Below are positions 1-9,587 of a stretch of 64,000 nt of DNA, piece by piece (positions within the stretch are counted from its first letter, which is position 1; every line of letters starts with the position of its first letter). Under the pieces are notes generated by a model. It saw only the letters and a list, made by a program, of their open reading frames with translations, was not told where the DNA came from and did no database searches. The position numbers were made by a program, and so were the translations under genes. This DNA is from Bombilactobacillus bombi (lineage in GTDB: Bacteria; Bacillota; Bacilli; Lactobacillales; Lactobacillaceae): assembly GCF_003522965.1 (NCBI RefSeq), contig NZ_CP031513.1, forward strand, positions 1,736,001 to 1,800,000, given 5' to 3'.

Positions 1-1431
1 GAAGATTTGCAGGATAACTTGCGGCCCTTATTAGAATTAGGATTGGATTATCTTACTTTAGCTCGCAGTGGTAATACCTTATCAACGGGTGAATTGCAAC
101 GCATTCAATTAGCCAAAACATTGCGGACGCAAACGACAGGGGTGTTGTATGTTTTAGATGAGCCATCGATTGGTTTACATCCGGATAATGTCCAAGGCTT
201 AATTAAAATTTTGCGCAGTTTGATTGCTCAAGGAAACTCATTAGTGGTAGTAGATCATGATGTTGATATTATTGCTGCAGCTGATTGGGTTATTGAAATG
301 GGACCAGGTTCTGGTGCTGCTGGTGGTCAAGTGATTTGTCAAGGACCTCCCCAAGATTTAGTACATGATAAAAACTCATTAATTGGACCTTTTATTGCAG
401 GTACTGCTAATATTTGGCATGAAAAAGAAGCTTCACCCGCTCAGCAAACAATAACTACAGATTTTACAGTTGAAAATTATTTTAATTTAAAAAATGTTCA
501 AGTTAAGCTGCCTGAACAGCAAATTACAGCAGTTACAGGTTTTTCTGGAGCGGGTAAAACTAGTTTGATTTTAGATAGTTTGGTGCCGGCAATTAAGCAA
601 GCGTCGCTGCCCAAACAGGTTACTCAATTACAAACGAATTTACAACAAGTTATTAGTGTTGATGCTGCTCCTATTGGCAAGAATGCACGTTCTACAGTAG
701 CTACTTATACAAATATTATGGATAATTTACGGCAATTATTCGCTCAAGTATCATTAGCTAAGCAAAAGCATTATGGACGAGCTTATTTTTCTTACAATAA
801 TAAACAAGGTGCTTGTCCTAATTGTGGCGGATTAGGTACGATTACTTTAGACATTCAGTACTTACCTGATATGGAAGAAATTTGTCCAGTCTGCCATGGA
901 CAACGTTTTAATCCCGAAGTGCAGCAAATTAAATGGCACAATTTTAGTATTGTTGACCTCTTAGGCTTGTCAGTTCAAGAAGCATTACCGATATTTGTCT
1001 CAGTTCCAGCAATTGAGCGCCAATTAGTTTTGTTACAGCAGGTAGGATTAAGTTATTTACATTTGGGAGAAAGTACGCCCAGTTTATCCGGTGGAGAAGC
1101 ACAACGGTTAAAGCTAGTAAAACATTTAAATAAACAACAGGCACACACACTTTTTGTTTTTGATGAGCCGTCGGTTGGCTTACATCCACTAGATGTTCAA
1201 ACTTTATTAGGTGTGATTAATCGTTTAAAAGCTCAAGGAGCAACAGTAATTATTATTACGCATGATTTAGATATTATGGCTAATGCGGACTATTTGATTG
1301 ATTTAGGTCCCAAGGGTGGTAATCAAGGTGGCCAAATCATGGCTGCTGGCCAGCCGAAAAAATTAATCAAGCATCCAAATAGTTTGACTTTGCAATATTT
1401 AAAAAAGCATTGGTATAAATATCAACGTTAA
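1..1431 (+). CDS. UvrA-like ABC ATPase (5' end cut by window)
   Basis: The reading frame is open from base 1, so the true start lies outside the window. What remains is the end of the first ATPase half and the whole second half of a UvrA-family protein. Visible motifs are a first signature with STGE instead of SGGE, a DEPSIGLHP Walker B, then Walker A GFSGAGKTS, a zinc module with CPNC and CPVC pairs, signature SLSGGEAQR and a second Walker B FDEPSVGLHP. UvrA proteins load UvrB on damaged DNA. The visible part ends without a long C-terminal extension, and the altered first signature suggests a UvrA2/DrrC-like paralogue rather than the main repair protein. That distinction is inference, because the N-terminal half is not seen. 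Confidence 0.85.
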   Translation, partial: EDLQDNLRPLLELGLDYLTLARSGNTLSTGELQRIQLAKTLRTQTTGVLYVLDEPSIGLHPDNVQGLIKILRSLIAQGNSLVVVDHDVDIIAAADWVIEMGPGSGAAGGQVICQGPPQDLVHDKNSLIGPFIAGTANIWHEKEASPAQQTITTDFTVENYFNLKNVQVKLPEQQITAVTGFSGAGKTSLILDSLVPAIKQASLPKQVTQLQTNLQQVISVDAAPIGKNARSTVATYTNIMDNLRQLFAQVSLAKQKHYGRAYFSYNNKQGACPNCGGLGTITLDIQYLPDMEEICPVCHGQRFNPEVQQIKWHNFSIVDLLGLSVQEALPIFVSVPAIERQLVLLQQVGLSYLHLGESTPSLSGGEAQRLKLVKHLNKQQAHTLFVFDEPSVGLHPLDVQTLLGVINRLKAQGATVIIITHDLDIMANADYLIDLGPKGGNQGGQIMAAGQPKKLIKHPNSLTLQYLKKHWYKYQR

Positions 1432-1723
1432 CTTTCATAGATAGTTATGATACTGCTTTAAAAAAAGATATTCCGCAAGTATTTTCTAAAAAATAACGAG
1501 ACTATTAATATGAGTTGGTTTCCTCAAGATTAATTACCACCATTAACCTTAAAACTAACTACTTATCAGCAATTAAAACAATTATTTATCCCGGATAGTT
1601 TGCAGGTTGATTAATTGGGCCAGTAATTACAGTGCAATTGCAAAATAAAAAACGATAGAAACTGGAAAGTAAGTACTAAAACAGTTATAATTTGCTAGTA
1701 AAGATTTTGGGGAGGCAATTATT
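1432..1723. other. Intergenic region with possible decayed coding sequence
   Basis: No intact gene is visible. One forward frame gives two short protein-like stretches (about 1439-1494 and 1510-1615) broken by several stop codons, which looks like the residue of a lost gene. I could not identify its family. The ribosome site GGGGAGG of the next gene lies at about 1709-1715. Confidence 0.3.
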
Positions 1724-2221
1724 ATGCAAGCAGAAGCAGTGAGTCAAATGGCCGATTGGCTGGAAGATCATGTTTCCGAAATTGTAGCACACAAGACACA
1801 ACTTGACGTCCAAAAAATTAATGAAATCATTGATGATTTGGCCATTTTGCGACACCCAGTCCAAGAATATCTAACAATGACTGAAGAACAATATTATGAA
1901 AATGAATCTGATCATCAATTAACGCTGCAAAACGATAAACAACCATTAAGTAAATTACAAGATCGAGTTTTGGTGAACCATGTTGATGGCAGTTTTGCTA
2001 AGAGTGAAATAAACTTCACTTATAATCATGAGCATCCCTTTGCTGGTGGACAATACGATGTTACTAACGATTTGCATACAATTGAATATGCATTAGAAGT
2101 GATTGGCGCAGTGGTAGCTAACACAATTATGGCGGATGTGCGTAATAATTTATCTCAAGATGCAGTTTTATCAATTGCTCTGGCTGCAGCTGCTGTAGAT
2201 AATTGGCAGAAAAATAATTAA
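1724..2221 (+). CDS. Hypothetical protein, 165 aa
   Basis: The ATG follows a strong GGGGAGG site. The protein is acidic, mostly helical and soluble, with no signal peptide and no clear membrane segment. The last third (DLHTIEYALEVIGAVVANT, then an alanine-rich AALAAAAVDNW-like tail) looks like packed amphipathic helices. I do not recognise a family. It stands alone, 74 bases before an acetyltransferase gene that has its own ribosome site. The clean start signal and intact frame support a real gene. Confidence 0.65.
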   Translation: MQAEAVSQMADWLEDHVSEIVAHKTQLDVQKINEIIDDLAILRHPVQEYLTMTEEQYYENESDHQLTLQNDKQPLSKLQDRVLVNHVDGSFAKSEINFTYNHEHPFAGGQYDVTNDLHTIEYALEVIGAVVANTIMADVRNNLSQDAVLSIALAAAAVDNWQKNN

Positions 2222-2295
2222 CGAGTCTTTTTATTTGCAAAATAAAATTTAATTCGCTAATATATCCCGGTGTTTGTTTTTAGGAGGGATGTATT

Positions 2296-2817
2296 ATGCC
2301 AGTAACATATTTACGTAAAGTACAAGCTGATGAATTAGATCAAGTAGTAGAAATTATTGAAGAAGCCAAGCAAGTTTTAAAAGGACGGGGCGTAGATCTT
2401 TGGCAAGATGGATATCCCGACCAAAAGATTTTGCGTAGTGATATTCAGCGTGGAATTGCTTATTTTTTGATTAAAGATGATAAAATAGCTGGTGTAGCTG
2501 CTTTGGAAGACCAAGGCGAATCAAGCTATGATCAAATTGAAGATGGCAGTTGGAGTCCTAAGTCACAAGAACGCTATGCTATTTTTCATCGGGTTGCTAT
2601 TGCTCAAGGTCATCAAGGTGAAGGTCTAGCTTCTGTTTTTATTCAACATTTACTATCTATTACAGCTTCGTTGAATATTCATGATGTGCGAATTGATACT
2701 CATTTTGATAATTTAGCAATGCAGCATGTAATTGAAAAGAATGGTTTTCAAAAGTGCGGAACTATTCGGGATGCACAGCAACGTCCATTAGTTGCTTATC
2801 AACGTTTTATTCGCTGA
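2296..2817 (+). CDS. GNAT family N-acetyltransferase
   Basis: 173-aa protein of the usual length for a single GNAT domain, which transfers an acetyl group from acetyl-CoA to an amine. The acetyl-CoA loop is visible as QGHQGEG at residues 104-110, followed by a helix that ends before IHDVRIDTHFDN. The C-terminal VIEKNGFQKCG matches the usual GNAT beta6-alpha4 region. The start is supported by AGGAGGG eight bases upstream. The substrate cannot be told. A G-rich hairpin follows the stop, so it is probably monocistronic. Confidence 0.85.
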   Translation: MPVTYLRKVQADELDQVVEIIEEAKQVLKGRGVDLWQDGYPDQKILRSDIQRGIAYFLIKDDKIAGVAALEDQGESSYDQIEDGSWSPKSQERYAIFHRVAIAQGHQGEGLASVFIQHLLSITASLNIHDVRIDTHFDNLAMQHVIEKNGFQKCGTIRDAQQRPLVAYQRFIR

Positions 2818-2838
2818 GATAATCGTATGCTTAATATG

Positions 2839-2879
2839 GGGGGATTAGGACATGATTGTGTTCCAATCCCCTTATTTAT
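2839..2879 (+). terminator. Hairpin after the acetyltransferase gene
   Basis: GGGGATT (2840-2846) pairs with AATCCCC (2865-2871), with further inner pairs, and is followed by a T-rich stretch. It is a plausible but not strong intrinsic terminator. Confidence 0.55.
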
Positions 2880-2893
2880 AAAGAGGCTCAAAA

Positions 2894-4171
2894 ATGAGAT
2901 TTTGGGAATATTGTTTACAAACTATCTTATTTGCACCCTTACAAAAATTAGGTGTTTATCGAGTTAACTATTTACAACAACCATATTTATTACAGGTCAA
3001 AAAGCACCAACAAATTTTATGGCCACAAAATAGTACTGCAATTTATTATCGTAAACAGCATCAAGCACATTTTTTGCCAGTACCGGTGCAGATTCGCTTT
3101 TTTGTACAAGACTATTTGCGTAGTTTTAGCCAGTTTGTCAATACTTTAGTCGCAGACGAGGACTTGACCTTTGGTGTCATTACAGATACACATATTAAAT
3201 TTGCAGATAGTCATAGTTATTATGGATTTAATGGTTTGCAACATGTTGGAGAATTTTTAACCTTACCTAACTTGATAAACTTAGACTTTGTGGCTCATCT
3301 TGGTGATATCATTGATGGCAGTGATGATGCTGTGACTGATCGGCAATTATTAGCTCAAGTGAGTCGTTATTTTTCCCAGCAAACTGGCCCATACTTTATT
3401 ACTAAGGGTAATCATGATGACAATGATAAATATGATGAACATACTCTGAGTAAAAAGGCAACTTTTGCATCCCAGACTTTTGCAGATTTAATTTGGCAAA
3501 CAATGTATCAACAACGTTCGGTAAAGAAGTTATCGACAAATTATGGTGTTAGTTATTTTGATAAAAATAATTTGCGAGTTGTATTTATTAATACAACTGA
3601 CGTTCCGTATCACTTGGATGCTCAAGGTCGTAAAATTTATGACAGTAAGTTGACTTTAGCTGTTCGTAATGGACAACTAAAAGAAATTGTTCAAATCTTA
3701 CAACAGTCAGCAAATAAAAAAATTATTGTTTGTGGTCATGGTAATTTAATGACAGTAAAGGGCAATAATGGATTACAATATAATGGTAAAGCTGTTCATG
3801 ACTTGTTCAAAGCCTTCAATCAAGGATTAAGCGGTAGTCTGCAACATCAAGATAAAGATAATAATTTCTCCTTAGCGTTTGATTTTGATTTTACGAATAA
3901 TCTTTCTGGGCAAGTAGTGGCTTATATTTGTGGTCATCGCCATGTAGAAGATCAATTTAAAATTGACGGTATTCAATATATTTTATTAAATGTTTCAGCC
4001 TTAATGGGTAAAAAGCACAGTTTAACTACTAAATATAATCGTTCTTGGGATCGAAAAAAAGATGAAGTCAGTGAATTTGCTGGATATGTTATCAATCTTA
4101 ATCAAGCTGGTGATTCTTTAAAAGTTTTTGGCTATGGTGCTGCTACACCATTAAGAAAGTTTAAGATTTAG
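2894..4171 (+). CDS. Calcineurin-like metallophosphoesterase
   Basis: 425 aa. The metal-binding series of the calcineurin-like phosphoesterase superfamily is complete: D-x-H in ITDTHIKF, GDIIDG, GNHDD, CGHGN and GHRHVED. The first ~95 residues precede the domain and are unlike the core; they include aromatic, basic stretches and no clear signal peptide. Such enzymes hydrolyse phosphomono- or diesters with two metal ions, and the substrate here is unknown. The start follows AGAGG. The next gene (ATP-grasp) begins over 80 bases later, so joint transcription is possible but not shown. Confidence 0.85.
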   Translation: MRFWEYCLQTILFAPLQKLGVYRVNYLQQPYLLQVKKHQQILWPQNSTAIYYRKQHQAHFLPVPVQIRFFVQDYLRSFSQFVNTLVADEDLTFGVITDTHIKFADSHSYYGFNGLQHVGEFLTLPNLINLDFVAHLGDIIDGSDDAVTDRQLLAQVSRYFSQQTGPYFITKGNHDDNDKYDEHTLSKKATFASQTFADLIWQTMYQQRSVKKLSTNYGVSYFDKNNLRVVFINTTDVPYHLDAQGRKIYDSKLTLAVRNGQLKEIVQILQQSANKKIIVCGHGNLMTVKGNNGLQYNGKAVHDLFKAFNQGLSGSLQHQDKDNNFSLAFDFDFTNNLSGQVVAYICGHRHVEDQFKIDGIQYILLNVSALMGKKHSLTTKYNRSWDRKKDEVSEFAGYVINLNQAGDSLKVFGYGAATPLRKFKI

Positions 4172-4297
4172 TAGAGTTTGTGGAATTTATTTCGTCATTA
4201 ATAAACATTTGTTATAATAAGCACGGGATGCGAAGACCATTGTAAAGGAATGTGAACTCTTATCGATAATCAGAAAGTACCCCAATTTACTCCCATT

Positions 4298-5533
4298 TTG
4301 CTAGGTAGCGATATTAATGCTTATGGATTTGCTAGATCATTTTATGAATTAACCCATCAACCTGTTCAAGCTTATGCAGAAATGCCTTTGGCTCCTACTA
4401 AATATTCGCGTATTATTAATGTAAGTCTGCATGATGGTTTTGCGGAGGATCCTACTTTTATTGAAACTATGCGCTCCATTGCGCAAAAGTATACTAACCA
4501 TCCAGAGCCAGTGATTTTATTAGCAATGGGTGACGGTTATGCAGAGTTAATTGCTAAACACAAAGAAGAACTATCGCAAACTTTTATTTGTCCTTACGTA
4601 GACTATGAATTATTACGCCGTTTGAATAATAAAGAATCTTTTTACCAAATTTGTAATGAATATCATTTACCGCATCCCCAAACTAAGATTATTACTCGTA
4701 AGATGTATCAAGAACAAACTAATTTAACTGTGCCTTTCGACTATCCAGTAGCTTTAAAACCAGCTAATAGTGTAGAATGGCTCGATATTCATTTTGAAGG
4801 TCGTAAGAAGGCTTTTACTATCCATTCACAAGCCGAATTTTTAGATATTGTTGGTAAAATTTATGATCATGGTTATAAATCTGATTTAATTTTGCAAGAA
4901 TTTATTCCAGGTGATGATTCTCATATGCGGGTCTTAAATGCTTATGTTGATCAAAATCATCACGTCAAAATGCTATGTTTAGGACATCCTTTATTAGAAG
5001 ATCCTACACCGGCATCTATTGGGAATTACGTAGCTATTTTGCCTGAGTATGACCAAAAATTATATGACTTAATTCAGAAATTTTTAGAAGATATTGAATT
5101 TACTGGTTTTGCCAACTTTGATATGAAATATGATGATCGTGATCATGAATTTAAGTTGTTTGAAATCAATTTACGTCAGGGTCGTAGTAGCTTTTTTGTA
5201 ACGCTTAATGGTTATAATTTAGCCAAATATGTTATTGATGATTATGTTACAGGAACTCTAGAAGCACAATCAACCGTTTATGGTAATAAGAATAAAGCTC
5301 AACATCAATTATGGCTTGGTGTGCCTGTCCATGTGTTTAAAAAATATGCCTTAGAAAATCAATATAAAGAAGTAGCATTAGAATTATTACGTCAAGATCG
5401 GTATGGCACAACGGTTTTCTTTAAAGGTGATTTGGGGTTTAAGCGGTTCTTATTAATGAGTTATATGTTTTATCGCTATCGTGGCCGCTTTAAGCGCTAT
5501 TTTGAAGAGAATAAAGGTCAAGATTTCAAATAG
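4298..5533 (+). CDS. ATP-grasp carboxylate-amine ligase-like protein
   Basis: 411 aa from the first standard start codon (TTG 4298). The protein has the ATP-grasp layout: an N-terminal Rossmann-like part (GSDINAYGFARSF), the ATP-binding lysine region (VALKPANS), a glutamate-rich loop (LQEFIPGDD) and the metal site FEINLRQGRSS. Family members join a carboxylate to an amine using ATP; the substrates here are unknown. The 5' end is odd. The frame is open only from 4256. An ATG at 4250 in the same frame is followed at once by TGA. The nearest ribosome-like site, AAAGGA (4244-4249), is too far from TTG 4298 and would fit a non-standard start at 4259-4262. The start coordinate is therefore uncertain. 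Confidence 0.75.
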   Translation: MLGSDINAYGFARSFYELTHQPVQAYAEMPLAPTKYSRIINVSLHDGFAEDPTFIETMRSIAQKYTNHPEPVILLAMGDGYAELIAKHKEELSQTFICPYVDYELLRRLNNKESFYQICNEYHLPHPQTKIITRKMYQEQTNLTVPFDYPVALKPANSVEWLDIHFEGRKKAFTIHSQAEFLDIVGKIYDHGYKSDLILQEFIPGDDSHMRVLNAYVDQNHHVKMLCLGHPLLEDPTPASIGNYVAILPEYDQKLYDLIQKFLEDIEFTGFANFDMKYDDRDHEFKLFEINLRQGRSSFFVTLNGYNLAKYVIDDYVTGTLEAQSTVYGNKNKAQHQLWLGVPVHVFKKYALENQYKEVALELLRQDRYGTTVFFKGDLGFKRFLLMSYMFYRYRGRFKRYFEENKGQDFK

Positions 5534-5551
5534 TTAAAGGAGGTTGATATA

Positions 5552-6025
5552 ATGGAACCTGTTCAAGAACTAAAGGATTACCATGTTAATGAAATACATT
5601 TGCACAGAGTATTAGTAGCAATTGATGTTGATGACTTTACGTCTTCGGATCAAGCATTTGACTTTGCCTGCACCGTTGTCAAAAAGTCTAACGCAACATT
5701 AGGCATTGTTACAGTTGTAGAAAGTAAAGACATTAATGTGTTTGAGAGCTTGTCGCCAGCATCAATGGATGATAAGCGCTTAGAAGCATCACATGATTTA
5801 TTAACTTATGTCAAAAAAGCCAAGGAATTTGGCGTGGAAAATGTCAAACCAATCTTGACTGAAGGTACACCTAACAAGGCAATTTTAGAAGAAGTTATCC
5901 CAGATTTTAAACCTGATTTGGTAGTTGTGGGTTCTGAAACTAAAAAAGTTTTAGGAAAAACTATCGGTTCTCAAGCTGAAGGTATCATTGAAAAATCACC
6001 TGTTAGTGTAATTGTTGCTAGATAA
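5552..6025 (+). CDS. Universal stress protein, UspA family
   Basis: 157-aa single Usp domain. The N-terminal strand VLVAIDVDDF and the C-terminal ATP-binding pattern VVGSETKKVLGKTIGSQAEGI followed by SPVSVIVAR are typical of nucleotide-binding UspA proteins. The role is a cytoplasmic stress protein; the exact function is not known. It has a very strong AAAGGAGGT ribosome site and starts 18 bases after the ATP-grasp gene, so the two are probably one operon. A hairpin ends the unit. Confidence 0.9.
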   Translation: MEPVQELKDYHVNEIHLHRVLVAIDVDDFTSSDQAFDFACTVVKKSNATLGIVTVVESKDINVFESLSPASMDDKRLEASHDLLTYVKKAKEFGVENVKPILTEGTPNKAILEEVIPDFKPDLVVVGSETKKVLGKTIGSQAEGIIEKSPVSVIVAR

Positions 6026-6045
6026 TCTATTTTAATTATAAATTA

Positions 6046-6078
6046 AAGAAGCAGGACATTTTGTCCTGCTTCTTGTAT
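6046..6078 (+). terminator. Terminator after the universal stress gene
   Basis: A perfect 12-bp stem (6047-6058 with 6062-6073) with a short T loop. The following T stretch is short, so it is a moderate terminator. Confidence 0.65.
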
Positions 6079-6156
6079 ATCGTTTAGAGCTTTAATCAGT
6101 TTTAAACTAAGTAAAATGATAAAATATCTTCAATGAGACAATTAGGAGGCAAGATT

Positions 6157-8103
6157 ATGCAGCATAGAAATGCAAAGATTGTTGGTGGTACGGGTGATAC
6201 AACTCAAGGAGCAACTGCTAGCTATCAAGATAACCTATATTTAGCAGTAAATGGCAAATGGTTAAAAACGGCACAAATTCCAGCAGATAAATCCCGCACA
6301 GGTGGTTTTTCTGATTTAGCTTTAGAAATTGAAGAGCAGTTAATGCAAGATTTTGCGGACTTTGCAGCTGGTAAGAAAGAACCGAACAATGAGCTGATGT
6401 CTGTTGCAGTTAGTTTTTATCAAGTAGCCGCGAATTTTGAGCGTCGGAACCAAGATGGTTTTGCTCCAGCAACGGCCGGTTATACCGAGATTAAACAGCT
6501 TACGAACTTTGCTGATTTTATCCAACAAATTCCACAATGGCTGCAGAAAGGGTATCCATTACCATTTGGTATAGGTGTAGACGCAGATATGAAAGACACT
6601 AGTAAAAATGTTGTCTATGCTGCTGCTCCTGGTTTAATTTTACCTGATACGAGTTATTATCAAGATAATCCTAGTGGTGAGCAACTATTGCAAATTTATC
6701 AGCAAGTGGCTGTCCAATTATTAGAAAAAATTGGTGAATCACAAGAACAAGCTCAACAAATTGTCCACGGAGCTTTGGCTTTTGATCGTTCTTTAGTTGA
6801 TTATGTTAAAAGTGCTGAAGAACAAGCAGATTATGTCAAAATGTATAATCCCCAACTAATGGCTGACTTTGCTAGTCAAGGTGGTCAAATTGATTTTGCT
6901 AAATTGATTAATCAAGCAGTTGACGACCAAGTTGAACAGGTAATTGTCACAGAGCCACGTTATTATCAAAACTTTACTAAAATTGTAAATGCTGAGACTT
7001 TTGCCAACTTGAAAGACTGGTCTTTGGTTCAATATGTTTACAGTGCTAGTTCACTTTTAAGCCAGCAATTGCGTGAACTTGCTGGTCAATATAGCTTAGC
7101 ATTAAATGGTAGCCAAGAATTGTCAGCACCAATTAAGCAAGCGTATAATCTGACGAGTTCGACTTTTAGTGAAGTAGTTGGTAAATATTATGGAGAAAAA
7201 TATTTTGGAGCAAAAGCTAAATCTGATGTGGAACAGATGATTCACAAAATGATTAGTATTTATCAACAACGAATCAACAATAATACATGGTTAAGTACTG
7301 CTACGAAGCAAAAAGCAATTGTAAAATTAGATAAAATGGTACTGAAAATTGGCTATCCTGATCAGGTGAATCCCATTTATCAAAAATTTACAGTAGATAG
7401 TGATCAATCTTTATTTAGTAATGTCCAAGCTATTAATCAAATCATAATTGCGGATAATTTTGCTAAATATCATCGGCCGGTGGATCGTGATGAATGGGCA
7501 ATGCCGGGCCATTTAGTTAATGCTTGTTATGATCCTTCACGTAACGATATCACTTTTCCAGCAGCAATTTTACAAGCTCCATTTTATAGCTTAGAACAAT
7601 CAGCTAGTGCGAACTATGGTGGTATTGGAGCTGTGATAGCACATGAAATTTCGCACGGCTTTGATAATAATGGTGCACAATTTGATGAGTTTGGTAATAT
7701 GAATAATTGGTGGACAGACGAAGATTATGCAACTTTTAAAGAGCTAACGCAGGCAATGATTGATGAATTTGAAGGTGTTGAATTTGCTGGTGGTAAAGTT
7801 AATGGCAAATTAGTTGTTAGTGAGAATGTTGCTGATGCCGGTGGATTAAGTTGTGCTCTAGAAGCAGCTAAGTCTGAAGCTGATGTTGATTTGAAAGAAT
7901 TTTTTATTAATTGGGCACGGATTTGGCGGACTAAATCGACGCAACAATTGATGGAAATGTTTTTAAGTATTGATGTGCATGCACCATCACCTCTTAGAGC
8001 TAATGTGCAAGCACAAAATATGGATGACTTTTATACCACTTTTAATATTACTGAAAAAGATGGTATGTGGTTAGATCCCGATAAACGTGTTAATATTTGG
8101 TAA
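6157..8103 (+). CDS. pepO: M13 family metallopeptidase (PepO-like endopeptidase)
   Basis: 648 aa from ATG 6157, chosen because AGGAGG lies at 6144-6149; an upstream ATG at 6133 lacks a ribosome site. This is a zinc endopeptidase of the neprilysin/PepO family, which cuts oligopeptides. The zinc motif HEISH is near residue 496, ENVADAGG (third zinc ligand Glu) near 556, and the substrate-binding NACYDPS precedes them. Length matches the family. No signal peptide is visible, so it is probably cytoplasmic, as lactic PepO is. The C-terminus ends RVNIW; many M13 members end in a CxxW-type motif, so the cysteine is absent here, as is usual in intracellular forms. Confidence 0.92.
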   Translation: MQHRNAKIVGGTGDTTQGATASYQDNLYLAVNGKWLKTAQIPADKSRTGGFSDLALEIEEQLMQDFADFAAGKKEPNNELMSVAVSFYQVAANFERRNQDGFAPATAGYTEIKQLTNFADFIQQIPQWLQKGYPLPFGIGVDADMKDTSKNVVYAAAPGLILPDTSYYQDNPSGEQLLQIYQQVAVQLLEKIGESQEQAQQIVHGALAFDRSLVDYVKSAEEQADYVKMYNPQLMADFASQGGQIDFAKLINQAVDDQVEQVIVTEPRYYQNFTKIVNAETFANLKDWSLVQYVYSASSLLSQQLRELAGQYSLALNGSQELSAPIKQAYNLTSSTFSEVVGKYYGEKYFGAKAKSDVEQMIHKMISIYQQRINNNTWLSTATKQKAIVKLDKMVLKIGYPDQVNPIYQKFTVDSDQSLFSNVQAINQIIIADNFAKYHRPVDRDEWAMPGHLVNACYDPSRNDITFPAAILQAPFYSLEQSASANYGGIGAVIAHEISHGFDNNGAQFDEFGNMNNWWTDEDYATFKELTQAMIDEFEGVEFAGGKVNGKLVVSENVADAGGLSCALEAAKSEADVDLKEFFINWARIWRTKSTQQLMEMFLSIDVHAPSPLRANVQAQNMDDFYTTFNITEKDGMWLDPDKRVNIW

Positions 8104-8133
8104 TTAGTTTAAATGTATATTGCTATTCAAAAT

Positions 8134-8173
8134 AAAACTGGTCGTATAAAATGAATACGGCCAGTTTTTTATT
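8134..8173 (+). terminator. Terminator after pepO
   Basis: A 14-bp stem (AAAACTGGTCGTAT paired with ATACGGCCAGTTTT, one wobble) ends in a T run. It lies only about 20 bases before the start codon of the GH1 gene, which leaves little room for a GH1 promoter downstream of it. Confidence 0.8.
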
Positions 8174-8192
8174 ATGAAAGGGGAGAATAATT

Positions 8193-9587
8193 ATGTTACC
8201 AGCTAATTTTTTATGGGGAGCTTCTTTGTCTGCTCATCAGACTGAAGGAGCAGCTACAGAGGATGGAAAGTCACAATCAGTTCAAGACGTGCGCCAGCGC
8301 AATCCAAAGATTGCAGATTTCAGCGTAGCGGCTGACCACTATCATCGTTATGCAGAAGATATTAATTTACTAGCAAAAGCTGGAATTAAAGCTCTTCGAA
8401 TTTCTATTCCGTGGACACGTATTATTCCTGACGGTCTTGGTGATGTTAATCCATTAGCAATCAAGCATTATCACCAAGTGTTCAATGAAATGCATAATCA
8501 AGGAATTGAACCAATGGTCACTACTTATCATTTTGATTTGCCCCAGATTTTGCAGGAGCAAGGTGGTTGGATTAAGCAATCGACGGTCACGGCTTATGAA
8601 AAGTATGTTAAGGTCTTATTTAAGGAATTTGGTTCGGAAGTTAAATATTGGTTAACTATTAACGAGCCTAATGTAATGTTGTTGGCGGATCGTAAAATTT
8701 TAGGCTTTTCCTATACTCATCAAGAACGTTATCAAGCTTTTTATAACTTAATGATTGCTGAAAAGAAGGCTTTTCAAGCGTGTCATCAATTATGTCCACA
8801 AGCTCAAATTGGCCCAGTACCCAATATTTCTTATGTTTATCCTGGAAGCGCTAAGCCACAGGATATTCGCGCAGCCGAATATTTCAATGCGATTCGTAAT
8901 TGGGCTTATTTAGATTTCTCTGTGCGCGGAATTATCAATCCTATTTTTCAAAATTATCTACACCAAACAGGGATTGATTTAAAAATCAAAGCAGAGGATG
9001 AGGAATTAGTACAGCAGAACTTCCCGGATTTTTTGGGAATGAATTATTATACAAGTGTTACTGTTGAATATCCAAAAGCTGGTCAAAATCGTACCAGTGG
9101 CGTGAGTGATCAACAATCTGAAGATGTTTATGAAAAAGGATTTTATAAAGGCTTAACTAATCCATATTTATCTAAAAACGATTTTAACTGGACAGTGGAT
9201 CCTTTAGGCTTGCAAACAACTTTGGAAGTAGTTAATGATCGTTATCACTTACCAATTTATATTACAGAAAATGGCTTAGGTGCTTATGATGAATTAACTG
9301 CTGATTATCAAGTTCATGATGATTATCGAATTAATTATCTATCAGCACATTTGCAAAGTATTCAACAAGCCGTTGATGCGGGGGTTCCAGTTCAAGGATA
9401 CTTGCCTTGGTCAGCGATTGATTTAGTGAGTGTACATGAAGGCATGAAAAAACGTTACGGTCTAATTTATGTTGATCGCACAGAGCAAGATTTGAAAACT
9501 TTAGCGCGTTATCCGAAAGATAGTTACTTCTGGTATCAGCAAGTAATTAAAAACAATGGAGTGAATAAGGATGCAAAAACTGTTTGA
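8193..9587 (+). CDS. GH1 6-phospho-beta-glucosidase
   Basis: 464 aa, normal for glycoside hydrolase family 1. The acid/base glutamate is in TINEPN (near residue 158) and the nucleophile in ITENGLG (near 359). The segment DLVSVHEGMKKRYG carries the Ser, Lys and Tyr that bind the 6-phosphate in this family, so the substrate should be a PTS-imported phospho-beta-glucoside such as cellobiose 6-phosphate. Ribosome site GGGGAG. Its last 17 bases overlap the EIIC gene that follows, which ties it to PTS uptake. Confidence 0.92.
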   Translation: MLPANFLWGASLSAHQTEGAATEDGKSQSVQDVRQRNPKIADFSVAADHYHRYAEDINLLAKAGIKALRISIPWTRIIPDGLGDVNPLAIKHYHQVFNEMHNQGIEPMVTTYHFDLPQILQEQGGWIKQSTVTAYEKYVKVLFKEFGSEVKYWLTINEPNVMLLADRKILGFSYTHQERYQAFYNLMIAEKKAFQACHQLCPQAQIGPVPNISYVYPGSAKPQDIRAAEYFNAIRNWAYLDFSVRGIINPIFQNYLHQTGIDLKIKAEDEELVQQNFPDFLGMNYYTSVTVEYPKAGQNRTSGVSDQQSEDVYEKGFYKGLTNPYLSKNDFNWTVDPLGLQTTLEVVNDRYHLPIYITENGLGAYDELTADYQVHDDYRINYLSAHLQSIQQAVDAGVPVQGYLPWSAIDLVSVHEGMKKRYGLIYVDRTEQDLKTLARYPKDSYFWYQQVIKNNGVNKDAKTV

